From Gemmatimonadales bacterium UBA2975 (GTDB lineage Bacteria; Gemmatimonadota; Gemmatimonadetes; Longimicrobiales; Gaopeijiaceae), in the NCBI GenBank assembly GCA_002348265.1, contig DEAT01000022.1:11366-26258 (forward strand): a stretch of 14,893 bases of DNA. Direction: 5' to 3'. This document shows positions 1 through 7,075 of the stretch, piece after piece. Every line of letters begins with the position of its first letter. Positions within the stretch are counted from its first letter, which is position 1. The notes under the pieces were generated by a model. The model had not been told where the DNA came from and ran no database searches. It saw only the letters and a list, made by a program, of their open reading frames with translations. The position numbers were made by a program, and so were the translations under genes.

Positions 1-1
1 G

Positions 2-748
2 CTGCTCCAATATTTAGACGGCTGGCTCAGGGTTGAGGAGCATCCGGATTATCCGAACGCCCTAAATGGGCTCCAGGTAGGGGGGGCGAGCGAGGTTACT
101 ACAGTCGCAACCGCGGTGGACGCCTCCGAGTCCTCGATCCGGGCGGCGGTGGAGATAGGGGCGGACTTGATGGTCGTCCACCATGGGCTGTTCTGGTCAG
201 GGCTGGAGCCAGTTGTGGGAAGACACGAACGCCGGCTCCGCCTCCTTCTTGACGCCGGGCTTGGGCTTTATAGTGTCCATCTCCCCCTGGATTCTCATTT
301 GGAGGTTGGGAACAGTGCTCTGCTGGCTGCCGCGTTGGGGCTAGAGGTTCAGGGCCGCCTAGGAGCGTATGCTGGCTGGGATATCGGTGTCTCGGGTAGC
401 TTTCCGGAGGCCGTAGCGTTGGAGGAGCTCGTTGCTCGAGTCGAGGGGGCCGTGGGGGGCGGGGTCGTGCAGGTGCTGCCGGGCGGGCCCGAATCGGTGA
501 GGTCTGTTGGGGTGCTGACAGGCGGCGGCGGGTCCTTTGTCAGGGAGGCTGCTCAGGCAGGCCTAGACGCGTACGTGACCGGAGAGGCCTCCCATCACGC
601 ATATTTCGACGCCGCCGAATTTAGAACAACGGTTCTATTAGCGGGTCATTATGCTACCGAGACGTTTGGCGTAAAGGCGGTTGGGCGGCATTTAGCGGAC
701 CGGTTCGGGCTGCAGGCCCACTTTATCGATCAACCTACCGGCCTTTAG
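2..748 (+). CDS. NIF3/YbgI-family dinuclear metal-centre protein (5' end outside window)
   Basis: The reading frame is open from the left edge, so the N-terminus is cut off, probably by only a few residues. The 248 visible residues are close to the length of the short NIF3 form without the PII-like insert. Numbering from the first full codon, the family's metal ligands are visible: the His60-His61 pair in a VVHHGLFW motif, His93 and Asp97 in SVHLPLD, and His216 with Glu220 in GHYATETFG near the C-terminus. These residues bind two metal ions in the toroidal hexamer known for the family. Its biochemical role is not settled; hydrolase and GTP cyclohydrolase-related roles have been proposed. An in-frame GTG at 116 is not the real start, because the sequence upstream of it already encodes the conserved DYPNALNGLQVG region. 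The gene ends 116 nt before the next gene, which probably has its own promoter. The family assignment is firm; the cellular function is not known. Confidence 0.93.
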   Translation: MLQYLDGWLRVEEHPDYPNALNGLQVGGASEVTTVATAVDASESSIRAAVEIGADLMVVHHGLFWSGLEPVVGRHERRLRLLLDAGLGLYSVHLPLDSHLEVGNSALLAAALGLEVQGRLGAYAGWDIGVSGSFPEAVALEELVARVEGAVGGGVVQVLPGGPESVRSVGVLTGGGGSFVREAAQAGLDAYVTGEASHHAYFDAAEFRTTVLLAGHYATETFGVKAVGRHLADRFGLQAHFIDQPTGL

Positions 749-790
749 GGGTCGCGCCCGGGCCTTGTCCGTTGCAGCCCACATCGGAGA

Positions 791-821
791 TTGGTACCAT
801 TTGGGTGGCAATTAGTAATAC
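791..821 (+). promoter_or_regulatory. weak candidate sigma70-type promoter before the M14 peptidase gene
   Basis: In the 116-nt gap a TTGGTA (791-796) and a TAATAC (816-821) are separated by 19 nt, longer than the optimal 17. The -10 match is fair and the position upstream of the 865 start is sensible. This is a by-eye match only, with no knowledge of the host sigma factors. Nothing else recognisable occurs in the gap 749-864 apart from the ribosome binding site at 853-858. Confidence 0.2.
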
Positions 822-864
822 TCTGCTGCCGGACCCTTGAGGGGGTGCGGCTAGGGAGACTCTC

Positions 865-3156
865 GTGGACCGGCAGTTCGTGTTAGCGGCTTCAGCCGCG
901 CTGCTTTTGATGGCGCCCGCAGACGGGCAAATGGTGCCGACCCCTCTCGAGCACTTTGGGCACGAGATAGGGGAGCATCGGAAGCTTGCTGATTGGGGGG
1001 CGCTGACGTCTTATTTCGAGGCGCTTGCGGAGGCTAGCGGTCGAGTGGAGTTAGACACACTTGGCGCTACAACGGCAGGGCGCCCCTTTGTGATGCTCAC
1101 CATCACTAGCCCAGAGAATCACGCCCGACTCGAAGAGCTTCACGAGATTCAAATGAAGCTAGCTGATCCACGGATGGTATCCGGAGAGGGAGAGCTTGAG
1201 TGGCTTTTGGACGAGGGGAAAACCGTTGTCCTGATCACGCAAGGGATTCACCCGACGGAAGTGGGTGCAAGCCAGATGTCGGCGACCCTGGCGCATGAAC
1301 TCGCTAGTTCCGACTCGGAGAAAGTCCGAGAGATTCTCGACAATGTGATTCTCTTGCAGGTGCCCTCGCTGAACCCCGACGGCCTTCAGTGGGTCACGGA
1401 TTGGTATATGGAACTTGTGGGGACACGGTATGAAGCTGCTCCGTTGCCATGGCTCTATCATTATTACGTGGGCCATGATAACAACCGAGACTGGTATGCT
1501 TTCACCCAACAGGAAACGATCCTGACAGTGGAGAAAGCCCACAACGCTTGGCATCCACAGATAGTGCATGATGTGCACCAGATGGGTGGGAGCGGGGCCC
1601 GCATCTTTTTCCCACCTTACATCGAGCCCTGGGAGCCGAACATTGATCCCGCGCTGACCGCAGCGGTATCGCAACTGGGTACATATATGGCGGCTGAGTT
1701 GACTGCTCAGGGAAAAAAGGGAGTGGTCGTAAATGCGCAGTACGATGCGTACACACCCGCGCGGGCCTATATGCACTATCACGGCGCTGCACGAATTTTA
1801 TCGGAAACCGCTTCGGCGCGGATGGCCACGCCAGTAACTGTTCCGCCTGAGGTTCTAGGTCCAGGTCGCAACTTCAACGCGTCAAGGCGATCGTGGAACT
1901 TCCCGAGCCCTTGGAGGGGAGGGGCATGGGGATTGCCTGACATCGTTGAGTACCAGAAAGCAGGAGCCATGGCCCTACTCACAAATGCTGCTCGCAATCG
2001 CCGCTATTGGCTGGAGAATTTCTATGGTGTGAACCAGCGGGCCGTCCAGAAGTGGGACACCTGGCCAACCGCATGGATCATTCCTAGTGGTCAGGGTAAC
2101 GATCCCGGAGTGACGTATGCTCTGAGAACGTTGACGATGGGAGACGTGGAGGTTTATACCGCTGAGGCCGCATTCACGGCGGACGGAGTCGACTTTCCGG
2201 CTGGGAGCTTGGTGATCCCGATGAATCAGCCTTATGCGAGCTTCGCGAACACGATGCTTGAGATCCAGGAATATCCTGATCTGCGCGAGTATCCGGGTGG
2301 CCCCCCACAAAGGCCGTATGATGTGACTGCACATACGCTCGGCTACCTGCTCGATTTCGAAGCCGTTGCTGTCGACGGTCGTTTGGAAGTGCCACTGAGC
2401 GAGCCCCTTGGTATCCCGGAGTTTGACTTCCGCTTGCCAGAGCGATTATCGGCAGCTGATGGGCCGCGGGTGGCTATGTATAAGTCGTGGCAAGAGCCCA
2501 TGCCTGAAGGGTGGCAACGCTGGGTCTTTGATCAACACGATATGCCCTACGATACACTGCATGATGCAGACATTCAGGGAGGGGCACTGTCAGATTACGA
2601 TGTTCTTTTGTTTCAGGCGCAGGGTGCTCGCTCGATCGCTCAGGGTCATGGCGCAGGCACCGTGCCGCCGCAGTACGCCGGGGGACTTGGGGAGGCAGGG
2701 GCTTCCGAAATAAAGGCATTTGTGGAGGGAGGCGGGCGCGCCATAGGTGTTGAGGCAGCGACCGATTATCTGCGCGATTTATTTAACCTGAGAATCTCGG
2801 ACCTCACAGATCGTTTGCGAAGCACTGATTTCTACATTCCAGGGTCGATCCTTCGTCTCGAACTCGACCCAGATTCGGAGGTCGCAGAGGGGATGAATAC
2901 GGAGGTTCCAGCTTGGTATTGGCGCTCGAGCATGGCCTATGCGGTGGACGATCCGCGGGTCCGCGTGCTGGCTCGCTATGGCTCGGGCGACCCCCTGCTC
3001 TCGGGATGGGTTCTAGGCGGGGAGCACGTGGCTGGACAGCCGGCAATTCTCGAGGCTTCGTTGGGGGAGGGCTCGGTCATTCTCTTCGGCTTTCAGCCCA
3101 ATTATCGAGCGCAGACCATGGCCACCTGGCCCCTACTCTTTAACGCAATTCGGTGA
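865..3156 (+). CDS. secreted M14-family zinc carboxypeptidase with C-terminal GATase-like domain
   Basis: The predicted 763-residue protein has an N-terminal hydrophobic signal peptide (about residues 1-22). The M14 domain spans roughly residues 40-380: the HxxE zinc motif is His129-Pro-Thr-Glu132, a VPSLNPDG block sits at 167-173, NNRDW at 206-210, and the third zinc ligand is probably His238 in HDVHQMG. Glu314 in ILSETAS is the best candidate for the general base, by analogy with related M14 proteins (inference). A middle linker follows, and residues about 533-763 resemble the glutamine-amidotransferase-like fold often appended to such proteins. This region shows no evident GxCxG nucleophile, so it is probably structural. 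The expected activity is removal of C-terminal residues from peptides in the periplasm or outside the cell; the substrate is unknown. The GTG start at 865 is supported by AGGGAG at 853-858, 6 nt away. The stop overlaps the next gene's GTG by 4 nt (GTGA), which implies translational coupling. Confidence 0.92.
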   Translation: MDRQFVLAASAALLLMAPADGQMVPTPLEHFGHEIGEHRKLADWGALTSYFEALAEASGRVELDTLGATTAGRPFVMLTITSPENHARLEELHEIQMKLADPRMVSGEGELEWLLDEGKTVVLITQGIHPTEVGASQMSATLAHELASSDSEKVREILDNVILLQVPSLNPDGLQWVTDWYMELVGTRYEAAPLPWLYHYYVGHDNNRDWYAFTQQETILTVEKAHNAWHPQIVHDVHQMGGSGARIFFPPYIEPWEPNIDPALTAAVSQLGTYMAAELTAQGKKGVVVNAQYDAYTPARAYMHYHGAARILSETASARMATPVTVPPEVLGPGRNFNASRRSWNFPSPWRGGAWGLPDIVEYQKAGAMALLTNAARNRRYWLENFYGVNQRAVQKWDTWPTAWIIPSGQGNDPGVTYALRTLTMGDVEVYTAEAAFTADGVDFPAGSLVIPMNQPYASFANTMLEIQEYPDLREYPGGPPQRPYDVTAHTLGYLLDFEAVAVDGRLEVPLSEPLGIPEFDFRLPERLSAADGPRVAMYKSWQEPMPEGWQRWVFDQHDMPYDTLHDADIQGGALSDYDVLLFQAQGARSIAQGHGAGTVPPQYAGGLGEAGASEIKAFVEGGGRAIGVEAATDYLRDLFNLRISDLTDRLRSTDFYIPGSILRLELDPDSEVAEGMNTEVPAWYWRSSMAYAVDDPRVRVLARYGSGDPLLSGWVLGGEHVAGQPAILEASLGEGSVILFGFQPNYRAQTMATWPLLFNAIR

Positions 3157-3998
3157 CGTCATTGTCTACTCGAAATCCAGCATGCTCTGAATGCGGCCGG
3201 CCGGCTACCGGTAACTTCTGCCAAGACTGCGGAGCTGATCTAGGAGGGCGGTTCTGCAGTCAGTGCGGAGCACAGATTTCTCTAGACTCGAACTTCTGTG
3301 GGCAGTGCGGAGCTCAACGGTCACGGGGAGAGAAGGAGAACGCGGGGCCAGGGCGCTCCCCTCGCCGTGAGGCTGCGCGTGAGGTTGTCATAGGCGGCCA
3401 AACGCTGCCATGGTGGATTGCTGGTGTGACGATGTTTGCTTTAATCCTTTATGTGGGCTTGTCGATGGTTCGACCAGGACCAGGCCCGGTTCCGTCGACA
3501 AGTGGCCCGATTCAGCAAGGGCTCCCTGCTGCAGGCCTAGCCACCGGAGGGGCCGCTCCTGACATTTCGAACATGTCCCCTATTGAGGCTGCTGACCGGC
3601 TGTTCAATCGGGTTATGCAAGCGACAAATTCGGGTGACAGCGCCCAGGCCCGAGCGTTTCTTCCGATGGCCATCGCGGCTTATCAGAGAGCGCGACCGCT
3701 GACCTTGGACGGCTTGTTTCACCTCTCGATGCTGAACAGGACGGCGATGAATCTCGAGGCTGCGCTAGACAATGCGCTCGAGATCCTGGAAAGGGACCCG
3801 GACCACCTTCTTGGTCTGGCTGCGGCGGCCGAGGCAGCCATTGAGTTAGGGGAACTCGACGAGGCGGAGTTGCATTACCGTCATTTGGCCGATGTTTACG
3901 AAGGGGAGCGGCAAGAGCAGCTCCCGGAGTATGATCAGCACTCGCTGATTGTGGACGTATTAAAGCAGGATGCTGAGCGATTCTTGGCTGGTCGGTGA
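3153..3998 (+). CDS. membrane-anchored double zinc-ribbon protein with TPR-like C-terminus
   Basis: The 281-residue protein begins with four CxxC knuckles: Cys11/14, Cys23/26, Cys35/38 and Cys49/52. This spacing is typical of two tandem zinc ribbons. A basic stretch (about 56-77) is followed by one transmembrane segment at about 87-106 and a Pro/Gly-rich linker (107-135). A helical region (about 143-281) then shows TPR-like alternation of small residues (for example NLEAALDNALEILERDPDH, 200-218). The likely topology puts the ribbons in the cytoplasm and the TPR-like part outside, but this is inferred. The GTG start is embedded in the preceding peptidase stop (GTGA), so the two proteins are probably made together. 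I do not recognise a specific named family and no enzymatic motif is seen. A role in protein-protein contacts or envelope assembly is possible but unproven. Confidence 0.85.
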   Translation: MTSLSTRNPACSECGRPATGNFCQDCGADLGGRFCSQCGAQISLDSNFCGQCGAQRSRGEKENAGPGRSPRREAAREVVIGGQTLPWWIAGVTMFALILYVGLSMVRPGPGPVPSTSGPIQQGLPAAGLATGGAAPDISNMSPIEAADRLFNRVMQATNSGDSAQARAFLPMAIAAYQRARPLTLDGLFHLSMLNRTAMNLEAALDNALEILERDPDHLLGLAAAAEAAIELGELDEAELHYRHLADVYEGERQEQLPEYDQHSLIVDVLKQDAERFLAGR

Positions 3999-4076
3999 CC
4001 CTCCTGGAAACGAGTGCAGTCGGCAATCACTCGAACTCGGCTTGAGCGGCGATTTCTTGATTTCCGACACTAGTCG

Positions 4077-5060
4077 ATGAGGGTCTTTCTGACGGGCGCG
4101 ACAGGGTTGATCGGCTCTCACTTGGCAAAGCATCTCGTCGAGCGCGGTGATGACGTTGTGGCGCTAGTTCGCCCAACGTCGGATACCGGTTTCCTCGACA
4201 GCCTTGAGGTTGATTTGGTCCAGGGAGATGTGAGCGATAGCGTCGATATTTTGTGCTCCTTCATGGATGGGTGTTCCCACGTGGTGCACGCAGCAGCATT
4301 GGTGTATTCAGGACGCGGGTGGGATGCAGTTGCGGCTGTAAACGTGGAAGGTACTCGCCGGGTCCTCATGGCGGCGGCCACGAGCGGGGTTCAGAAGGCC
4401 GTAAACATATCTTCGGTGGCGGTCTATAGCGGTTCTGCGTTCGAGTACGACCAAGACGACACGCCGAGTGCGGGAGTAGGGCTTAGCAATCACTATGCGC
4501 GCTCGAAGAGGGAGGCTGAAGTGATAGCGAGGCAGGTGGAAAGAGACACTGGCCTTCCTGTTACGACGTTGCGACCCTCTGCGGTTTATGGTGAGCGAGA
4601 CCGGTTGCTAGGCCCAGCGATTGAGCGGCTTTTGAATAGTCCTGTTGTCCCGCTCTTTGGTCCGGGTGAGAACACGCTTCCGGTGGTCTACGCGGGAAAT
4701 GTCGCGGTTGCTATTGGGGTTGTCTTAGACTCACCAGGAGGAGGCGATAGCTATGATCTAGGCATGGATCACCCCCTTAGGCAGAAAGACTTTTTCTACA
4801 AGCAGGGGTTGGGCATGGGACGAGCCCCTCGATTTGTGCGCCTGCCAGCCTTCTTGGTCCACACGGCCGCTCGTTTTCTCTCACGCATGGGGGTTGCTCC
4901 TCCGGGAACTAAGCACCTTTCTCTCGAGCGACTAGCCCGGCTTGCGCTAGAGGAGAATCCCTATCTTTCCCGGCGGGCCCATCGTGATCTGGGCTGGGAC
5001 CCTCCGCACAAGCACGACGAAGCCCTTAGGCGCACGGGCCGGTGGCTAGCTAGCCGTTAA
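4077..5060 (+). CDS. extended SDR, NAD(P)-dependent epimerase/reductase family
   Basis: The 327-residue protein starts directly with a Rossmann nucleotide-binding motif, TGATGLIG at residues 6-13. It shows the extended-SDR active site: ISSVAVY (Ser112/Ser113) and Tyr140-x-x-x-Lys144 in HYARSK. LRPSAVYG follows at 165-172. The C-terminal third contains a stretch common to the dihydroflavonol-reductase/3-beta-hydroxysteroid-dehydrogenase-like branch (FLVHTAARFLSRMG and after). The reaction is expected to be NAD(P)-linked oxidation, reduction or epimerisation of a hydroxyl or carbonyl group on a sugar or lipid-like substrate; the sequence does not identify which. No good Shine-Dalgarno precedes the ATG, yet the start is well fixed because the Rossmann motif begins at once. 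It lies 19 nt before the LOG-family gene, so the two are probably cotranscribed. Nothing in the 78-nt gap before it (3999-4076) is recognisable. Confidence 0.9.
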   Translation: MRVFLTGATGLIGSHLAKHLVERGDDVVALVRPTSDTGFLDSLEVDLVQGDVSDSVDILCSFMDGCSHVVHAAALVYSGRGWDAVAAVNVEGTRRVLMAAATSGVQKAVNISSVAVYSGSAFEYDQDDTPSAGVGLSNHYARSKREAEVIARQVERDTGLPVTTLRPSAVYGERDRLLGPAIERLLNSPVVPLFGPGENTLPVVYAGNVAVAIGVVLDSPGGGDSYDLGMDHPLRQKDFFYKQGLGMGRAPRFVRLPAFLVHTAARFLSRMGVAPPGTKHLSLERLARLALEENPYLSRRAHRDLGWDPPHKHDEALRRTGRWLASR

Positions 5061-5066
5061 CCAAAA

Positions 5067-5073
5067 AAGGAGG
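5067..5073 (+). promoter_or_regulatory. strong ribosome binding site for the LOG-family gene
   Basis: AAGGAGG lies 6 nt upstream of the ATG at 5080. It is the best Shine-Dalgarno match among the genes of this window and fixes the start of the LOG-family gene. It suggests stronger translation than that of the preceding SDR gene, which has no such site. Confidence 0.85.
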
Positions 5074-5079
5074 CACACA

Positions 5080-5853
5080 ATGGACGAATCAGATGGTGGC
5101 ATCGCCAAGGGTTGGGCAGCCTCCCTGCCCTATGGGCCTTCCACCGAGGATGAGCGTCTTCTTCAAGGCTTCGCAGGTCTCGAAAAGGGGACGCTAGATT
5201 CATGGCGAGTCTTTCGAATCATGGGAGAATTTGTTGAGGGCTTTGAAGAAATGGCACAAATTGGAACGGCCATTTCAGTTTTTGGGTCCGCGCGCACGAA
5301 AGAAGATGATCCCATGTATGAAGCTTGCGTAGAAACTTCTAGACAGCTTGGTAATGCGGGGTTTTCTATAATTACTGGAGGAGGCCCTGGGATCATGGAG
5401 GCCGCGAACAAAGGGGCTCGGCTGGCTAAGGCACCATCTGTGGGCTGTAACATCGAGTTGCCTTTTGAGCAGGCTAGCAACGGATTTCTCGATGTAAGTG
5501 TGGACTTTCGGTATTTTTTTGTACGAAAGACCATGTTCATGAAGTATGCATGCGCGTTTGTGATCTTTCCCGGTGGGTTCGGCACTATGGATGAGCTTTT
5601 CGAGTCGCTCACCTTAATTCAGACCCGTAAAGTGAAGGATTTCCCGATCGTTTTGTTCGGCTCGAGCTATTGGGCTGGCCTTCTCGATTGGGTTCACGAG
5701 ACGATGCTCGGTGGCGGGAAGATATCCGCTGAAGACATGGACTTGTTGCTGGTTACGGACGACCCTGCGGAGGCGACGACGCATATAGTTGATCGCCAAC
5801 AGGCGCTCTTGTCGGACCGTGCGCCCTCTTCTGGTGTGGTAAAACGGGGCTGA
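5080..5853 (+). CDS. LOG-family (TIGR00730) nucleotide phosphoribohydrolase-like protein
   Basis: The 257-residue protein has the family's hallmarks: AISVFGSAR at 64-72, GGGPGIMEAAN at 100-110, Arg149-Lys150, and the signature PGGFGTMDE at 164-172. Proteins with these motifs were long annotated as lysine decarboxylases. Characterised members cleave nucleoside 5'-monophosphates to free base and ribose 5-phosphate, including cytokinin activation by LOG enzymes in plants and some bacteria. Here a role in nucleotide salvage or turnover is more likely than lysine metabolism, but the base preference cannot be read from sequence. An N-terminal helical extension of about 60 residues precedes the Rossmann-like core, so the protein is of the longer type. 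It follows the SDR gene by 19 nt and is followed by a 123-nt gap before lipA. Confidence 0.93.
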   Translation: MDESDGGIAKGWAASLPYGPSTEDERLLQGFAGLEKGTLDSWRVFRIMGEFVEGFEEMAQIGTAISVFGSARTKEDDPMYEACVETSRQLGNAGFSIITGGGPGIMEAANKGARLAKAPSVGCNIELPFEQASNGFLDVSVDFRYFFVRKTMFMKYACAFVIFPGGFGTMDELFESLTLIQTRKVKDFPIVLFGSSYWAGLLDWVHETMLGGGKISAEDMDLLLVTDDPAEATTHIVDRQQALLSDRAPSSGVVKRG

Positions 5854-5922
5854 CAGGGAGAGGCCTTAGTAGCGACGATGCTTGAGAAAGTAATGGCTCG
5901 ACCTTGTTGGGGGCGCCTACAG

Positions 5923-5950
5923 TTGCTTTTTTTCATGACTAGGCTGTAAA
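5923..5950 (+). promoter_or_regulatory. weak candidate promoter for the lipA-pdhABC operon
   Basis: The 123-nt gap 5854-5976 is the only substantial space upstream of the operon. In it TTGCTT (5923-5928) and TGTAAA (5945-5950) are spaced by 16 nt and partly resemble -35 and -10 boxes. The run of seven T at 5927-5933 overlaps this spacer and has no stem before it. The match is poor, so the element is a guess supported mainly by position. Confidence 0.2.
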
Positions 5951-5976
5951 CGGACGTTCCGCGAGCAGAGAAGCAC

Positions 5977-7074
5977 GTGACAACAAATACCGAAGCGCCC
6001 AAAGGATACGCGCCAACCGGCAAAAACACCGGAGTCGTAAAGCCTAAGGGCACCTCTAGAATTCGCGCTCACGAAGGCTTGGAGACTGTGGAGATCCGGT
6101 CTCGCAAGCCTCCGTGGCTTAAGGTGCGCTCGCCCGGAGGCCCGAATTATCTGAGTCTGAAGAAGAAAATGAGGGCAGAGGGCCTCCACACCGTATGTGA
6201 AGAGGCTGGTTGTCCAAATATTGGGGAGTGTTGGGAGGCGGGAACTGCCACCTTTATGATTCTTGGTGACGTGTGCACGCGTGCTTGCAAGTATTGCGGC
6301 GTAGCTCACGGACTCCCGACCGAGCTAGACGAGGACGAACCTCGGCGTGTTGCACAGACCGTGCAAGAAATGGCGCTTGAGCACGTGGTTATAACGAGTG
6401 TGAACCGAGATGAACTTCCGGATGGAGGGGCGGGCATTTATGCGGAAACAATCCGGCAGATCCACCGGGAAGTGCCGGGCTGCTCCGTCGAGGTCCTCAT
6501 CCCCGACTTTAAAGGTGACGAGGGTGCCCTAGAGACTGTCGTTAGAGCAAGCCCGTCGATCCTCGGGCACAACCTTGAGACGGTGGACCGCCTTCATCCC
6601 GACGTCAGGCCAGGAGGGCGCTACTGGCGATCGATTTCCTTCCTTGGTGCGGTGAAGCGACTCGACGCCACAATGCTGACAAAGACTGGGATCATTCTGG
6701 GTATGGGAGAAGAGGAGCACGAGATTCGCAAGGCGATGGGCGATCTTCGTGAGGCTGCGGTGGACATACTCACGCTGGGTCAGTATCTGAGACCCTCCGC
6801 TATGCACATCCCGGTCGCCCGTTGGGTAACACCGGATGAGTTTGCGATGTGGAAAAAGGTGGGGGAACAGGAGTACGGATTTAGACATGTCGAGTCAGGG
6901 CCTCTTGTTAGGTCTAGTTATCACGCCAAGGAGCAGGCCCGCGAAGTCGAAGCGGGCGGACCGGGAGCTATACAGAATGTTATGGAGGTCGATCTGCCTG
7001 CCCCCGCGGAAGTCATTTTGGATCTCGTTCAGCTCGAGCTCGGCAGACCGAGCCGAACGATGAGTGGAGGCTGA
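5977..7074 (+). CDS. lipA: lipoyl synthase (radical SAM)
   Basis: LipA inserts two sulfur atoms into protein-bound octanoyl groups to form the lipoyl cofactor in the cytoplasm. Both iron-sulfur motifs are intact: the auxiliary-cluster motif Cys74-x4-Cys79-x5-Cys85 (CEEAGCPNIGEC), and the radical-SAM motif Cys100-x3-Cys104-x2-Cys107 (CTRACKYC). The C-terminal RSSY motif (312-315) supplies the serine that ligates the auxiliary cluster. Other landmarks are TSVNRDELPDGG (140-151), HNLETVDRLHP (198-208) and PSAMHIPVARWVTP (273-286). At 365 residues it is longer than the usual 300-330, with about 43 N-terminal residues before KPPWLKV and about 45 after RSSYHA. GTG at 5977 is the first start after an in-frame TAA at 5947, with a weak AGAGAAG upstream. 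An internal GTG at 6088 with GGAG at 6081-6084 is a possible alternative. It ends 1 nt before pdhA, whose complex needs its product. Confidence 0.95.
   Translation: MTTNTEAPKGYAPTGKNTGVVKPKGTSRIRAHEGLETVEIRSRKPPWLKVRSPGGPNYLSLKKKMRAEGLHTVCEEAGCPNIGECWEAGTATFMILGDVCTRACKYCGVAHGLPTELDEDEPRRVAQTVQEMALEHVVITSVNRDELPDGGAGIYAETIRQIHREVPGCSVEVLIPDFKGDEGALETVVRASPSILGHNLETVDRLHPDVRPGGRYWRSISFLGAVKRLDATMLTKTGIILGMGEEEHEIRKAMGDLREAAVDILTLGQYLRPSAMHIPVARWVTPDEFAMWKKVGEQEYGFRHVESGPLVRSSYHAKEQAREVEAGGPGAIQNVMEVDLPAPAEVILDLVQLELGRPSRTMSGG
7066..7070 (+). promoter_or_regulatory. ribosome binding site that fixes the pdhA start
   Basis: GGAGG ends 5 nt before the ATG at 7076. The frame also contains an earlier GTG at 7064 that would overlap lipA, but it has no Shine-Dalgarno and adds only four residues. 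ATG 7076 is therefore preferred. Confidence 0.75.
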
Positions 7075-7075
7075 G

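Noticed and set aside
116..748. GTG at 116 as the start of the NIF3-family gene
   Set aside because: The same frame upstream, back to base 2, encodes conserved N-terminal sequence, so the gene starts outside the window.
1159..1782. A long open frame of about 207 codons on the minus strand inside the M14 peptidase gene
   Set aside because: It lies opposite a clearly conserved coding sequence, has no recognisable motif and no ribosome binding site of note; it is a by-product of codon composition.
5044..5055. Perfect 12-bp palindrome GGCTAGCTAGCC as an operator
   Set aside because: It lies within the last codons of the SDR gene, occurs once, and fits a CTAG-rich composition, so there is no reason to call it a binding site.
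5905..5935. Terminator after the LOG-family gene, suggested by seven T at 5927-5933
   Set aside because: No stem of useful length precedes the T-run; only the short self-complementary GGCGCC is seen.
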